This document shows, piece by piece, positions 10,065 through 22,354 of a stretch of 64,000 nt of DNA. The translations under genes were made by a program, and so were the position numbers. The DNA is taken from positions 8,370 to 72,369 of the forward strand of contig CAJJDP010000012.1 of NCBI GenBank assembly GCA_905182995.1, given 5' to 3'. The notes beneath the pieces were generated by a model. The model was given only the letters and a program-made list of their open reading frames with translations. It was not told the origin of the DNA and ran no database searches. Every line of letters starts with the position of its first letter. Within the stretch, counting starts at the first letter, position 1. The stretch is from Paramecium octaurelia. Taxonomy: Eukaryota > Ciliophora > Oligohymenophorea > Peniculida > Parameciidae.

Positions 10065-11860
10065 TCACTCAACCTTTTGAACCTTGATAATGACTGAGGA
10101 GTCATTAAGTTTTGTTCCACTTTCATCAACAGGTTTTTATTGATGTTAACTAAGCTCACCATCCAATTATGCCTCTTAAATGCTATACTTTCTAAATTAG
10201 AATAAAACAATTCCAACTATAATTATAAATTTAATCAATACCAGAAATTAAAACAATTCCTCCTAATGCTATGAGTAAGATTCTGATTATTTTCCATTAT
10301 TAAGCAAATAAATAAGTTGTTACGACTTGCACTGCAAAATTTTTTGTTGTTCGAATCAATTAATTTGTCGAAATGCTATTATTTACAATTTGTGATTTAT
10401 TGAATTATAAAGTATAGTATTATTTCTGCCATCCTTCATCATCTAAAATTAATATTATAATTACTATGATCTGCAAAACAAACTACTCTAGCAGGAACAA
10501 ATCTAAATTTGGTTAAAAAGGCATTAGTTGCAGTTACCCCAAAAAAGAAGTCATCATATTAATATTCATCTTTAATAGCCTCCTTTAATTGATCCTCTTC
10601 ATAAGTGTACTAAAAAAATTGAAAATCTCTCATTCCTATTTAGGTGAATAAAATCTTTTCTTTATTTGGGGCTAGAAAGTCGTAGCCATTGTTAAACACA
10701 ATCTAATGATGATTGACGCTGCTTATAATAGCAAATTCATCTGTAGCATCAACATCAACTATCCTATAATTAATCTCTTATTTTGTAATTATTGAAAATA
10801 ACTTCTAACTAAAGTTTACAAGGTATTCAATATAAAAGTAGATTCCATTCTATTCAAAAGCTGCAAATATATTTTTACCATTCTTTGTATCCACAGCAAT
10901 TCCACCTCTTTACTCTTCTAAATTCATTACTAATTCAAATTAAAGTTCTTATGTATTGATGAACATATAAGCTAAAACTAAACCTTTTTTAGCATCAAGC
11001 AAATATAATTAGTATTATCCATCTTTTACTTTGAAAACTGCAAAATCTTTTAATTCTAACTAAGTCCTCTACAATTTCAAATCTTTTTATGTTACTGTAT
11101 ATCTAAAAGTGACGTCACTCTCTTTTATTTCATAAATATCCATTCCTGCTTTGCCAACTGCTGAAAATAAATAGCCGTCTAATTCCTTAGTCAACCCTCT
11201 TTCTTCTCTTTGAATCCAATTAGAAATCTAATTAACATGCATAGTTTTCTCATTTTTCTCCATCTCTGACACGCTAAAGAATTATGCACTATCCGAATAT
11301 AATACAAAGGCTAAATTATTTTTTTTCGAATAAACCAATTGAGGTAACTCATCTCTTGACTGAATCGATGGAAGTACTGGTTGAAGGTTAGCCTTCCAAA
11401 TTACACCTGCAAAATCTTTAGAATTTCCATAACTTGTAAATCCTTAACTTGATAGAACATTATCATAGTTGAATTTTATTAAATATGCTATAGCATCTGA
11501 AGTTATTGCCAACATACCATCATTAATGTGAACCATCCCGATAAATTCTCGAAAATTTAATGGAGTATCAATCTCGAATTCATAACTAAAAATTATATTC
11601 TCATATTGTTACTCTTTAAAATCATCTGATTATATAATTGTAAATTGCTATGTTTCGGTTTAAACTGTTTATTGTTTCACTTTACAAAAGCTCTTGTCTT
11701 ACAATGGCATTAATATAGCATTATCAGCATCCGGCATCCAGTAAATGATATTTGGTTCTCCTTAGTGAATTGTAAAGGTTTCGGATGATTCCTTAGTTTC
11801 TAAAATCTTTAAATCTTCAGAACATAAGCTCATCAGAAATAGTAAACTCAAATAAAACAT
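10065..11860 (-). CDS. Type I membrane protein with a large ectodomain (582 aa)
   Basis: Spliced product of about 582 residues. N-terminal signal peptide MFYLSLLFLMSLCS; a long ectodomain with repeating beta-rich segments (for example FREFIGMVHINDGMLAITSD, YSKKNNLAFVLYSDSAQFFS, LYLLDAKKGLVLAYMF) suggesting a propeller-like fold; one transmembrane helix near the C-terminus (IIRILLIALGGIVLIS) and a short Gln/Glu-rich cytoplasmic tail ending KVQKVE. Two introns are well supported because skipping them destroys the helix: 10443-10464 (22 nt) and 10217-10241 (25 nt). I do not recognise the family. A role as a surface receptor or cargo protein is inference. The start is the first ATG and directly gives the signal peptide. 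Confidence 0.8.
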
Positions 11861-13800
11861 TTTTAGTTTAATTTATATCATCATAATGTAATAAGAATAT
11901 CATCATTTGTGGCCTTTTTACTTTCCTATTAGCTTGATTTAAATTCTAACATCACCTAATTAGTTAATGCCAATATACAAGATGAAATATTTCTCGATAT
12001 TTAACAACTCAATCTACTCAAACTTTTAGAAAATCTCGATATCGAATATCACCAAGTTTTGGACCTGCAATACTATTGCTTTTTGCCTTAGTATTTGGAA
12101 CACAATATTTCTATTTTATCTGTTTTGGTTTTTCTAATATTACAGGAAATCTGATAATGAAATTAATTCGCATAATTTAAAGAAAGATAGGGAACTAAAT
12201 GATTTTACATTTCAATAAAAGTATTAAACTTGTGTATTTTGTATTTGATTTCTTGTTTAAGGAAATGTATTTTTTACTTTTGTTCAACTTTATCTTATCT
12301 TCTCATTTAATGTGATTAAATTTAAGTAGAATACAATGCATACTTGCGTTATATTTATGAATAAATCTTGATAGTGACTTATTATTTCTAAAACAAATAT
12401 GATAGGAAATTTGTTCATCTAAACTCAATTGGCTGATTCATATTAAGTAACTAATTCAAAAAGATAGCACTCTCGACATTTCTATAAGATGAAAGAATTA
12501 TAGAGTTTTCTAAACCAAAAGAAAAAGTATTTTCTTAGATGGTATTATTGAAGAAGTCAATAAATTTTGGAAAATAATAATTTTTGATGCCTGCTTTTAA
12601 ATTATTTGTAATTATTATTAACTGGATCATCAATTGCCCATTTGAGTTATCTCTTTAGCAGATTCAATTAATAAGTTGAGTGATTACAAGGTTAAATAAA
12701 AATATTAGAGTATCTAACAATGATCGTACAAAATTGATACAAACTGAGCAATACTATGAAGTTTCAAAATTATCAAATGTCCTAAATTAAAAATTGAAAC
12801 CTTAGAAGGGGCTCGAACTCTTAATTAAAATCACTGATATAGAAAATGAAATAGAATTTCTATTATTTGTATATATTTTTCAAAGCAGAAATGAAAGAAT
12901 TAATTAAAAAACTAGTCTAACGTTAATAAAATTATATCATGTATGCCACAATCTTAATAAAACAATTGTAAAATAAAAAACACTTTACCTTTAGCCAATC
13001 CTGATGATAAACTAACATATTTCATTAACAGGTTTTTATTGATTAAATTTGTTTTAATGGGCTTACAAGCTAAAATCGATTAATGAAATTTTGATTCTAC
13101 TATTCTTATAAGCCCTATACTATCTATAAATTTGATACATAAGATTATCTGATTTTAATAAAATTAGAATTTAAATTAGTCTGCCAAAAGCAGAGCTTAT
13201 TAAAATTTGTTTGGGAGATTGATATTAGATAATACTCAGAATAATAATAGAAGTTGTCCAGTTTATTAGATAGGAATAAAAAGTATAATTCATTACCAAC
13301 ACTTATTCTACAAGTCTATAAAAGAGGTTTGATGATTGATTTCACTCCATATGTTATTAAGAGTCTTATTATATGAAAGATTAAGTATATGAGTATTCGT
13401 ATTATTATAGACAATAAACACAAAAATTTCCCGAAGTAACCTGAGTATATATGACAATTATTCTGTATAAATGAAATTTATTGCTATTATTATCTATAAG
13501 ACTAGGGTGTAATTTGTTATTTTAGAGATCCTTTATCTCCCTAATAGTCCATACTTTAGATTTTCATTATATAGTTTATTCAATGCTCTTTGGTTTAATG
13601 GTTTTAAACTTAATTGAGTTCCTTTGTTAATGTTTAATTTGATATTTATTGAGGTACATTCATCTAGAACGGTACACAAGTTAATTAATTTTGTTTCTTG
13701 ATATTTTACACTTTCGGGTTTTATATTGGCTAAACTTTAAATAATATTTGCTTATCACTGTAATATTTTATGCAAATTAAATCTGTTAATTATATAATGG
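11861..13800. other. Gene-poor stretch with a possible small membrane ORF
   Basis: About 1.9 kb without a convincing gene. The best segment is plus strand 11983-12270: one frame starts MKYFSIFNNSIYSNFQ, and an overlapping frame reads RKSRYRISPSFGPAILLLFA, which looks like a short basic region followed by a membrane helix. They cannot both be coding and neither has a full gene structure. A second weak island at about 12480-12680 reads ERIIEFSKPKEKVFS. The rest is AT-rich spacer. Confidence 0.3.
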
Positions 13801-15105
13801 TTATTTCAGCATTTCATATTGAAGTAATTGTTGAAAACATATAAATTAATGCATTTCATAAAAATAAAAATGGTCTTTCTTTATTAAAAATATATGATCT
13901 ATTTTAAATAATATGATTCTAATTTGTTCAAATAGCCTCCATTAAATCTCAGGTTTTCTTTTTAAATAACAAATGCTTGGTATATTGAATGAGCTAAATC
14001 TATTATTCTAAAGAACTAATATACTTGATTATAGTAGAACCTTTTTCAAAGTTAATTACTAACTTAGTAGGTTTTAGGATGATATCTTTGAAATTCTATT
14101 ATTTTTATCTATTAGATTTACGATTAGCAATAGAACTTCTTATTAATTATTATACTATTATATAAGTGAAATAGTATTAATTCGTTTGCTTTACCATGTT
14201 TATTAATTTGTTTTTAAAATTAAATTTATATTATTTTAGATTTTACAAAACGCCGCCAATTTGTAAAATCATATAATCTAATTTCACAATTAAAGAATTA
14301 GTATTAACAATATCACTTATTTATTGTTTTGATTTGCCTTGAAATTTTAGATATTCTATTATTCACTATATTGTGTTATATTAATTATTTAATTATATGA
14401 ATAATACATCTGCACTCTAATAAACAATTCATAATTATTGTTAACAATCGTATTCTGCTGGGGATTTTGCGGTATGGATTCAATTTGATAAAGTTTAGAA
14501 AAACCAACAAGTTTTAGAACAATTAAGAAAATTCATATTGGATTGGAATAATATACAATTATTGAAAAATATTATTGAAGTGGATTGTAAATAAGAGACA
14601 ACTTTTGTGATTTACACATTACTTCAAAAAGCAATTGCTGCAGGCTGTAAATTTGTAAATGTGCTTCCGACTCAATAAAAAATCACATAAAGTTATGAAG
14701 AATATGAAAGGTTAATAAAATGCTCAATATTTTAGTAATGAAAGATAACAATTTACTACAATTGTGACAATCCACTTGGAAATAGTGATAAATTATTTTT
14801 CAAAAGGATTGTAGCATCAAAATTATGTTTAAAACACAGTTTTGTTTGCCTTAGCCTTTATTTTGAGAAAATATTGGTCTGAAATAATTGCACCAGAGTA
14901 ATTAGTAGAAAGACTTATTAACACATTCTTTTATACTCAGAATGTTCAAATTTTATCTTTAGGATGCAAATTATTTGAAAATCTATTAAGCTGTGTTCGC
15001 CAATATTATTATGCAACTGGTTATTTAGAGTTTAGAAAAGTTATGATGGGTTTTCAAAGGTAGATATAAACTTATTAAATATTTTTAGATAGTCTTTAAC
15101 AAGAT
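13801..15105. repeat. First copy of an exact 1305-bp duplication flanking an n
   Basis: Bases 13801-15105 match 15107-16411 wherever I compared them (offset 1306). The two copies are separated only by the single n at 15106. The unit contains spacer plus the 5' part of the exportin-like gene. The first copy stops exactly where the overlap ends. This is the pattern of two contigs whose overlapping ends were joined without merging. Confidence 0.9.
14397..15105 (+). pseudogene. Truncated duplicate of the exportin-like gene 5' end
   Basis: Carries the same start codon, 27-nt first intron and N-terminal coding sequence as the complete gene at 15703, but is cut off at the n at 15106. Probably not a separate gene but the redundant contig end described for the repeat. 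If the duplication is real, it would be a broken tandem copy. Confidence 0.75.
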
Positions 15106-15106
15106 N
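15106..15106. other. Assembly gap (single n)
   Basis: One ambiguous base marks the junction between the two identical 1305-bp copies. It most likely represents a scaffold gap of unknown size rather than one unknown nucleotide. Confidence 0.9.
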
Positions 15107-16411
15107 TTATTTCAGCATTTCATATTGAAGTAATTGTTGAAAACATATAAATTAATGCATTTCATAAAAATAAAAATGGTCTTTCTTTATTAAAAATATA
15201 TGATCTATTTTAAATAATATGATTCTAATTTGTTCAAATAGCCTCCATTAAATCTCAGGTTTTCTTTTTAAATAACAAATGCTTGGTATATTGAATGAGC
15301 TAAATCTATTATTCTAAAGAACTAATATACTTGATTATAGTAGAACCTTTTTCAAAGTTAATTACTAACTTAGTAGGTTTTAGGATGATATCTTTGAAAT
15401 TCTATTATTTTTATCTATTAGATTTACGATTAGCAATAGAACTTCTTATTAATTATTATACTATTATATAAGTGAAATAGTATTAATTCGTTTGCTTTAC
15501 CATGTTTATTAATTTGTTTTTAAAATTAAATTTATATTATTTTAGATTTTACAAAACGCCGCCAATTTGTAAAATCATATAATCTAATTTCACAATTAAA
15601 GAATTAGTATTAACAATATCACTTATTTATTGTTTTGATTTGCCTTGAAATTTTAGATATTCTATTATTCACTATATTGTGTTATATTAATTATTTAATT
15701 ATATGAATAATACATCTGCACTCTAATAAACAATTCATAATTATTGTTAACAATCGTATTCTGCTGGGGATTTTGCGGTATGGATTCAATTTGATAAAGT
15801 TTAGAAAAACCAACAAGTTTTAGAACAATTAAGAAAATTCATATTGGATTGGAATAATATACAATTATTGAAAAATATTATTGAAGTGGATTGTAAATAA
15901 GAGACAACTTTTGTGATTTACACATTACTTCAAAAAGCAATTGCTGCAGGCTGTAAATTTGTAAATGTGCTTCCGACTCAATAAAAAATCACATAAAGTT
16001 ATGAAGAATATGAAAGGTTAATAAAATGCTCAATATTTTAGTAATGAAAGATAACAATTTACTACAATTGTGACAATCCACTTGGAAATAGTGATAAATT
16101 ATTTTTCAAAAGGATTGTAGCATCAAAATTATGTTTAAAACACAGTTTTGTTTGCCTTAGCCTTTATTTTGAGAAAATATTGGTCTGAAATAATTGCACC
16201 AGAGTAATTAGTAGAAAGACTTATTAACACATTCTTTTATACTCAGAATGTTCAAATTTTATCTTTAGGATGCAAATTATTTGAAAATCTATTAAGCTGT
16301 GTTCGCCAATATTATTATGCAACTGGTTATTTAGAGTTTAGAAAAGTTATGATGGGTTTTCAAAGGTAGATATAAACTTATTAAATATTTTTAGATAGTC
16401 TTTAACAAGAT
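15107..16411. repeat. Second copy of the exact 1305-bp duplication
   Basis: Matches 13801-15105. This copy continues without interruption into the remainder of the exportin-like gene, so it is the one attached to the complete gene. Confidence 0.9.
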
Positions 16412-19400
16412 TATTAGAGTCGACTCATAAACTAGTTTAAAATTAATTGAAAATGGGAACCTTTTTATAATTATATCAATTAGATAAATCTTATGCTGAT
16501 TCATTAATATCATTGCTTAATTCATTCTTGACATTTAATTTTAATCTTAGTTTTTATGAAATTGATGTTGATTATGATTCTAAAGATAACTTGATTATTA
16601 ATGTAAATATGTATCATACCAAATTTAGTTTCCTGATTCATACTTTAATATACTGAATGATGAAAAACTTAATTAGGAGTATTTCAGAGCTATTATTGAA
16701 TTTTACCCATTGGATTAAAGTATTTCAATTAGAATCTTAAATATTGTTTAAAGGATAGCTTCTGTAAGATAAACTTTATTTTTTTCAAAACACAATTTTA
16801 AAAAGATTGTTAGAAAAACACTTTGGGAGGGCTTGCTATATCTTTTAAATAATTATGAATTATACTTAAATAACACCGATTTTTCAAATGAGGTTTGCTC
16901 TTATGCTATAAGATTAGTTGTAAATGTCTATAAGCTATTCATTAGTCAAATTTTACTTTAAAAAAATTAAGAAAATTTTAGGATTTGTTTGATCAATGTG
17001 TTAATTAGTTAAATTATATTAATCATATCATTCTCAAAAACCAAGGAATAAAACTATCTACAAACAGTGTTTTTATCAAACTATAGGAAGTTTGGCATCA
17101 ATTTTTATTTTAAATTAACATTTACAGTTCTCAATATTTACAATAGTTTAAATTATTGTAAAACTCTGTAAATTTGAGTTTTAAATTATTAATTCATGCA
17201 TTTTATAATGGAAATCCTTTTTCTGAAATACCGCCCAATTATCCTATTAAAAAAATTAAGAAATTTTTGGACAAAAGCTTTCACTTATGCATTTAGGTAT
17301 ATCAATAGAATACTGTTGAATGTGTAAATGTGATTTCGGACTTATTAAAAACTCTACCCATAATTGTATTTAATTATATTGAATTTAGCAAGTTTCAACA
17401 TTGTAACCATAAGAATAATTAATAACACTATGTAAAACTTTATACAAATTTAAGAAAAATTTAGTGCTTTGTTGTGTCTAATATCTGCTCTCGTGTTAAG
17501 TCCAGCCTAGGTTGAATTACTAAATGGAGTTGATTCTCAATTTTAGTATGGCAAATAAGAGGGTCATCCTTAAACTCGTATATTATTATAAGCTATCCTC
17601 GACTTGATTGCGTTTACAAACAAAATTCACATCCCTGCCGATGTAAACAATCAATTAAGTTAAATCATAGAATTATGTTTGCAAGTTATATCACACTAGT
17701 ATATTAATCTTTATTTAAACCTACATATCGTAAACTATAGAGAATTTGTACTATGAGGAGACTTAAAAGATAGTGATATCTCAATCATAATTGTAATAAA
17801 TTATTTGTCATAATAGATCAATGACTCTAGGAAAAGATAATTAAATGTCATGTAATTATTTGATAGTTATTGAAAGTTGCTTAGAAAAATGGTAATGTTT
17901 GATATAATTTAAGCTTCCAAATATTTACATTTCATGAACCAGATTTAGTGGAATATAGCTTTATAATTTTATAATATACATATGAAAAGTATTCATTGAT
18001 TCAATTTTTTAGATTAAAAAGATAATTAGATAGAAGATTCTTTAGATAGAGTTCTATCAGTAGTATGTTGAAGCAATTCTTTTTATAGATGGATTTGACA
18101 TGTTTTAATGAAGTTCAATATATAAAGAAAAGGAAACAAGTATTTAAATTGGTTTCTCTGGTTTGGGTTGATGACTAATTGGATGATTATGTGCCTGCAT
18201 TGGTAGATATTTATAAATAAATAAAAAAATCCATTGCTAATGAAACAAATAAAATTAATATGCTCAAATATTTGTGGGATATGATTGGAGTAGTTGATGA
18301 ATTAGAAGTGGATAATATATATAGAGTATTCTTAAGGATTGTGTAATATCAATTATATAGTTAGATTTCCAGATTTATCGTCTCTATTGTCTACTGATAA
18401 TACTCAAATATTTGTACAAGACTATGATTCCTCTTTAGGATTAACAGCACTTTTGTGTACAATCTTTAAAAATAAGTAATATAATCCAAATATAAAAAGA
18501 AATACACGATTGTCAAATGAAAACATTCAAATTCTACTTTATTAAATCTATGGCAAAGCTACAGCATTCTTTATCACTTCCATTGATTATTTGATATTAC
18601 AAGCTCAAACTAGTTTATAATAAGGCTAACAAGTTAAGGATCAAATATTGAAGATGGCAGCTAAATTATTAAAAGTGATGGGCTAGATTTCAAGTTCTAA
18701 ACAAATTAATTAAGGATTTTTTGTCATCTATTAAGATTCTTCATACTTAAATTTGTTTAAGAAATAATTGTAACTGATAACAGTCTATAAACCTTTATTT
18801 CTTAATTTAATAAAATACAAAAAGTACTTGTTTGAATGCTTGGAAGGGATATGCTCAGAGCATAGTGAGACATTAGCTTATAGGTGTGGATTAGATGTTT
18901 ATTTAGATTTATTAATGATATCAGAAGGGACTTTAAAAGAGATATTAAATTTCAAACAACTTAAAGGTGAAGATCAAATAAATGAAGAAGCACTTCAAAT
19001 ATCTTAAGTTGCTAGTATTCTATGCAATGTGATGCAATTCTTAATACAAGAAGGAGTCATTGGGGAATAGGTGGATACAGAAATGATTAAGAAGAAAACT
19101 TAAGAGATATACTCTGCTGGCAAACAACTCTTAACATCCATTTTTTCATTGGCATTTACATTAATTGTTGCGTTTCCCAAAGTTTTAAAATTTTCAACTC
19201 CTAATAGTGAAATCTTGTTTGCAATTTCTTTATTCAATCCAAATGAAGTATGTATTTTGATTTACCTTAGTTTCAACAATTACTTGTTGAATTGGTTTAA
19301 GAATACAAAAATAATCTTATATTGCCATAATAGACTTTAGAGTTTATTACTACAGGATACCAAGGTATGTATCATAAATATTATGATAGTTTTAAATAAC

Positions 19401-19484
19401 TATTTGAATAGCACTACTAAGGAGTTGTTTACTAAATAAATAAAATAAGCTTTAGAATAGGTTTGTTCTTAAGAAGAATTCTGA
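15703..19484 (+). CDS. Importin-beta superfamily exportin (exportin-4/7-like)
   Basis: Karyopherin that would carry cargo through nuclear pores with Ran. Start MNNTSALQQTIHNYC, then a 27-nt intron (15778-15804) and the helical N-terminal repeats LEQLRKFILDWNN, TFVIYTLLQKAIAAG, NYVQNTVLFALAFILRKYWS and ILSLGCKLFENLLSC. Later blocks include FSALLCLISALVLSPAQVEL, LGLTALLCTIFKNKQYNP, ECLEGICSEHSETLAYRCG and the C-terminal FAISLFNPNEFQQLLVELVQ, ending CSQEEF with TGA 19482-19484. At least nine 22-29 nt introns are needed. The frame fails to join near 17363-17400 and near 17730-17750, where a one-base change is needed. These may be errors or mutations. Exportin-4 fits best by helix order and length (about 1,180 residues), but exportin-7 is possible. 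Confidence 0.6.
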
Positions 19485-19788
19485 ATTATTGTATTTATCA
19501 ATTATAATTATAATTTTTTATCTATCTTATAATAGAGGACCTATTTTATTCGTAAAAGTCTTAAAAATATTATTTAAAATTCATAAGTAAAATCATACAG
19601 TATTGATTTGTGATCCAATAATTCATTGATTTTTCTATATTAATCAGAAGCAGGAGTACATAAAATGATCCCCATGGTTTAATAAGGTATTCACTCTGAT
19701 TTGTAATGTTAAGAATTCGAATTGATTATTTGAAACCTATTTTAAATATACATTTATATTGTTAACAATCATAAATTATATTAATCAT
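19485..19788. other. Intergenic, nothing recognised
   Basis: About 300 bp of AT-rich sequence between the exportin-like stop and the next start. No gene, repeat or RNA supported. Confidence 0.5.
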
Positions 19789-20853
19789 ATGAGGTAATAG
19801 CCATACTTCATTAAACCTGTGAATCACTTATCCTATCGAAATCAATCGAGTAAACAAAGCTTTAGTCAATAATAAAGTGAGGAATCAAAATCAAAAAGTT
19901 AAAATCGATTATCAAATATTAAAAGACCAGCTCCTATAATCACTCAAGCTATTACTTCTCCTTAATTAAAAAGGACTAATAACTAGTATAAAATACGTCT
20001 TTGATATAGGTTGAGAATCTTGAAAAGTAACAAAGTAGATTTGCCATCGCTGCCTTCACCTCAAATTCAATAATAATGTGATTAATCATTGTCAAAGTTT
20101 AAAAGCTTTGAAAATCTTAACATCCAATTGAGGTAGCCAACGCCAAGAAGATTTAAGTCTGATGAACCTAACATCAGTGAACTTGTAACATAGCCAAAAA
20201 AAACTATTCGCTTCAGTTAGCATAGCAATATAAGATTGAGAAATGATTCGGCGAAAGCTCGCAATAGATCAAATCATGTACCTTTTCAAAAAACTAACAC
20301 TGAACCAAGCGAAATAGTTCATTCTCCAATTAAGTAAAAGGCAAAGAGAGATTTTGATGATTCAAGAGAAATTCTATATTAATTGCAAAGAGGTTACTCA
20401 AAAGATAAGTAATCTATTTTGAAGACCGAACCTGATGACCCCTATAGAATTGGCAGCATATGTGAAAACAGGAACTCTACAAGTTTGAAAAGACAGTTTG
20501 GGCATCAATATATTAATGAATCATAAAGATTCCCAACGAAGCATCATATTGATATGCCATGTGATGATGAGTTTTCTTAGTTTTTTAAAGAGGATGATAT
20601 CTAAAATAATTTTAGGAATACCCAAAAAAACACAAGCCAATAAAATTAAATTAGTTAACAAACAAAAGAAAAAATTTTAGATTTGCTTTTTCTTTCAACC
20701 GGAGAATTAAAAAAAAAATTTAATGAATAAAGTAGAATACAATATTCAAAAATAACTAGTAAAATATAGCAAAACAAACCAATAGTACCTAAAAGTAGAT
20801 TTCCCAATGACTTTTTTAATGTTTTGCATTCTAATGAATCTCAATTATTTTGA
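19789..20853 (+). CDS. Hypothetical Ser/Asn/Gln-rich protein (346 aa)
   Basis: Frame from ATG 19789 (MRQQPYFIKPVNHLSYRNQS) to TGA 20851-20853 with one 24-nt intron at 19986-20009 that contains a TGA. After splicing the length is exactly 347 codons. Composition is low-complexity and basic, with many SP/TP sites (LPSLPSPQIQ, PTPRRFKSDE, EIVHSPIKQK), which looks like an intrinsically disordered, phosphorylated protein. No domain is recognised and no membrane segment is seen. Confidence in the gene comes from the clean intron and sustained coding composition, not from homology. Confidence 0.65.
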
Positions 20854-21162
20854 TTTTTATAATCCATCTCTTTTTATTCTATTTTTCATATTAATTGTAT
20901 TTAGTTATTGTCATTTAAACGTTATAAACAATTTGCAATAATTAATAAATCCATTCATATAATTACTTTTCCTAATTGTTTTATTTGATTAAATTTAAGA
21001 TTATCCTAATTAGGTGAAGTTGGAGTTTAAGTTAATGATCAAAACATCTAAATTAGTATTATTAAAATAAGTCAAAAGGTTATTATTAAAATAAAATAAG
21101 ACGTCATTTATTGAGGAATAAAAACGACTAACTTTTTTTTTTGATTTTCAATATTATTATAA
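20854..21162. promoter_or_regulatory. Upstream region of the trichocyst matrix gene
   Basis: 309 bp of AT-rich spacer immediately 5' of a gene whose family is highly expressed. It contains a short repeated block (two copies of a TTATTAAAATAA-type motif near 21058-21095) and a T-run just before the start. Any regulatory role is inference. Confidence 0.25.
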
Positions 21163-22354
21163 ATGAAGACAATAATCCTTGCCTTAGCACTCATTGTGTT
21201 AGCCTCATCAACATAAGCTGATGTCATTGCTACAATCAAGAAGATTGACTAATCACCATTCGGAAGAACATTGTTCGACACCATCTGGCTCGAACTCTAA
21301 ACAGGTGATCCATTGGACAGATTACTCTAAACCTTGACCGATTTGGAAGACAGATATGTTGCTGAATAAAAGGAAGACGATGCCAGAAACCACGAATACT
21401 AAGATGCATGCACAGTCGTAAGATATGTATCTTAAACCATTCTAGGACATCTCCGCTTTCGATAAGGATTTGGCTGAATCCAACAGAAAGAAGATTGAAT
21501 TAGAAGCTAGATTAGAAGGATAATTATATCCATAAAGAGGAATCTTATAAGGATTAGTTGCCTAAAAATAAGCTGAAGTCAAGGGATACTAAAAGGATTT
21601 GGATGAGCTCGATGCTTAAAGAGCCGAAGAAAACGCCGATTTCGAAGAGAAAGTCTTAGAACACTAAGAAGCCACAGCCATCATTGCTGAAGCCAGAAGA
21701 CTCTTCGCTGATAACATCGAACACGAATCCTTCATCCAAAAAGGAAAAGCCACAAAATAACCAGCTCACAAATTCACCAAGGAGGTTGCTAGCATGATCC
21801 AAAAGCACTTCACCACATCTGCTAAGAAGGCTGCAAAATTCTAACACAGAAAGGGATACAGCAAATTATTCAAAGCTTTCGCCACCATCGCCTCAAAGGT
21901 CGAATAATTAGCTGATGCCGGAGCCGTCTCAAAGATCATCGATTTAGCTGACGAATTGTTGGCCAAGATTGCTGACTCATTGTCCTTATTGAGATTCGCT
22001 GAAGACAAGAGAGTTGAAGCCTACAAGAAATCCAGAAACTTCATCGTCATCTCCCTCACTGTTGCCGGAACTGCACTTGCTAACGCTCAATCAGATTTGG
22101 CTGCTTTGAACGATGTCATTGCTTAAGTTGAAGCCTCCCTCGACACCACCAACTAAAGAATTGAAAACGTCACCGCTGACAGAACCGATAGATTCACCTA
22201 ATGTGAAGAAGCCGTCTAAGATTACTAAGACGCCAGAGCTGCCAGAACCTCTGACAGAGATGTAGTTTCATAAACCATCGGATTAGTCAACAAGGAATTA
22301 AGAACCTTAAGAGAATAATTAGCTTTAAGATAATCAGCTGGTGAAGAAATCTGA
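21163..22354 (+). CDS. Trichocyst matrix protein (TMP)
   Basis: Secretory protein that crystallises inside trichocysts and expands on exocytosis. Starts with a signal peptide (MKTIILALALIVLASSTQA) and continues as long heptad-rich helices: FDTIWLELQTGDPLDRLLQT, DLAESNRKKIELEARLEG, KGYQKDLDELDAQRAEENAD, LFKAFATIASKVEQL, then the second repeat with SLDTTNQRIENVTADRTD and CEEAVQDYQDARAARTSDRD, ending SAGEEI. One 28-nt intron at 21418-21445 restores the conserved DACTV-DISAFDKDL junction. The product is 387 residues. Codon use is visibly more GC-rich (GCC, GTC, ATC) than in neighbouring genes, as expected for a highly expressed protein. The mature chains are known to be made by proteolysis of such precursors. 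Confidence 0.93.

Noticed and set aside
12795-12820. GTTCGAGCCCC-like T-arm (minus strand) suggesting a tRNA
   Set aside because: No matching acceptor stem, D-arm or box A lies within 80 nt upstream, and the T-stem has a mismatch. Only a chance or fossil fragment.
17701-17880. In-frame TGA codons in the exportin-like gene taken as Trp codons (a further code change)
   Set aside because: Shifting the frame by one base gives a longer TGA-free and more protein-like reading, and all other genes use TGG for Trp.
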